64,000 nt of DNA from Alnus glutinosa (taxonomy: Eukaryota; Streptophyta; Magnoliopsida; Fagales; Betulaceae), in NCBI RefSeq assembly GCF_958979055.1, contig NC_084886.1:50427654-50491653 (forward strand), written 5' to 3'. Position numbers and translations under genes: made by a program. Of the stretch, positions 63,356 through 64,000 are shown piece by piece (positions within the stretch are counted from its first letter, which is position 1; each line of letters starts with the position of its first letter). The notes below the pieces were generated by a model that did no database searches, was not told the origin of the DNA, and worked only from the letters and a program-made list of their open reading frames with translations.

Positions 63356-64000
63356 GGCTGCTAGTATAAACAATTTCGCTTTCTGCTGTTTTTTTTCTTC
63401 TTAATGTTAATTGTATTGATATCTACCACATATATCTATAACATGTTTAAGTGAATTATGCCTAAAGGTTGGCCAATGATTCTGAAATTTCGATTCTCGG
63501 AATGCCCCTGAAGTATAATAGACTTTATTCATCCAAAAAAGAAAAAAAAGAAAAAGAGAAACTACAATTGAGATTTCATGAGGGTTGAGTTGTTTTTTCG
63601 TGTTAGAATATAAATTAAATGATTAAATTAACAATTTTTTATTTGCTTAAGATTTTGTGATAAGTAGTGATTAAAACATTGTATCAGAGCAAAGGGCATG
63701 AGTTTGAAACTTGTCTTTGTATCAGCTTAAGAATAAGTGGCTGTGAAACACTTCCCGTTATCATTCTTCTTCTCAAAAGATCTTATAATATAAACCCACC
63801 AGCTTCTCACTCACGGCTATTCGGTCAAAGCAGATCTATGAAACCACATTTTTCATTTTTATCCTTGCAAAGTTATTCAATCTTAGAAGTGCATAGATAT
63901 GGAGAGGAAATTTAGTATTTTTAAGAGGCTATTATGAAATAATTACCAGATAGTTTCTACTCTAACTGATAAAGATTGGACAATTGTGTGAGATGTTAGA
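63356..64000. other. Intronic or downstream sequence with an LTR scrap
   Basis: Presumed continuation of TL17 intron 2. 63601-63700 has TGTTAGAATATAAATTAAATG, AAGTAGTGATTAAAACATTG and TATCAGAGC, a retroelement edge plus primer site like that at 40990-41050. No exon with pentapeptide repeats is present. Confidence 0.5.

Noticed and set aside
63667..63915. 82-codon plus-strand frame, tested as a TL17 exon
   Set aside because: No pentapeptide repeats or AANQ continuation; overlaps an LTR scrap.

Overview
The window is nuclear DNA of a flowering plant, most likely a woody eudicot of the rosid type; the species cannot be fixed from the sequence. Signs of this are AT-rich spacers full of A/T runs, spliceosomal genes with GT/AG introns, a plant Dof factor, a plant ATXR6-type H3K27 methyltransferase, a chloroplast thylakoid-lumen protein, and plant LTR, LINE, SINE and MITE elements.

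Layout. 1-4051: degraded Ty3/Gypsy chromovirus (protease end, RT, RNase H, integrase, chromodomain) whose RT active site is split by a foldback MITE. 7247-8548 (minus): two-exon Dof transcription factor. 8761-18060: spacer built largely of hairpin-forming elements. 18478-24563 (minus): eight-exon DEDD 3'-5' exonuclease joined to a Mut7-C domain, with a SINE in intron 1. 27889-31222 (plus): six-exon ATXR6 with E2F-like promoter sites. 32199-32270: tRNA-Trp(CCA). 32271-45900: spacer with Tourist-like MITEs, a LINE relic and simple repeats. 46548-50364 (plus): seven-exon WD40 protein. 51690-57000: GC-rich TIR elements, including one carrying a 62-bp minisatellite. 57586-59450: 5'-truncated LINE with target-site duplication. 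59752 onward (plus): first two exons of a thylakoid lumenal pentapeptide protein (TL17 type). A young gag-only LTR retrotransposon (60324-63355, minus strand) lies downstream in what should be its second intron.

The host genes do not form an operon. From memory, exonuclease, ATXR6 and WD40 are also consecutive in Arabidopsis (At5g24340, At5g24330, At5g24320), and WD40 and TL17 are adjacent in a second block (At5g53500, At5g53490). The window would then keep an ancestral order that Arabidopsis split after genome duplication; this needs checking.

No certain new multi-gene system is visible. The least ordinary signals are a family of long-inverted-repeat elements with GC-rich palindromic cores, the 1001-bp element with the 62-bp minisatellite, and the gag-only retrotransposon with duplicated acidic blocks and three W-x-W basic motifs. 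All joins and splice sites were read by eye. Borders given as exact rest on target-site duplications or frame checks; others are approximate.
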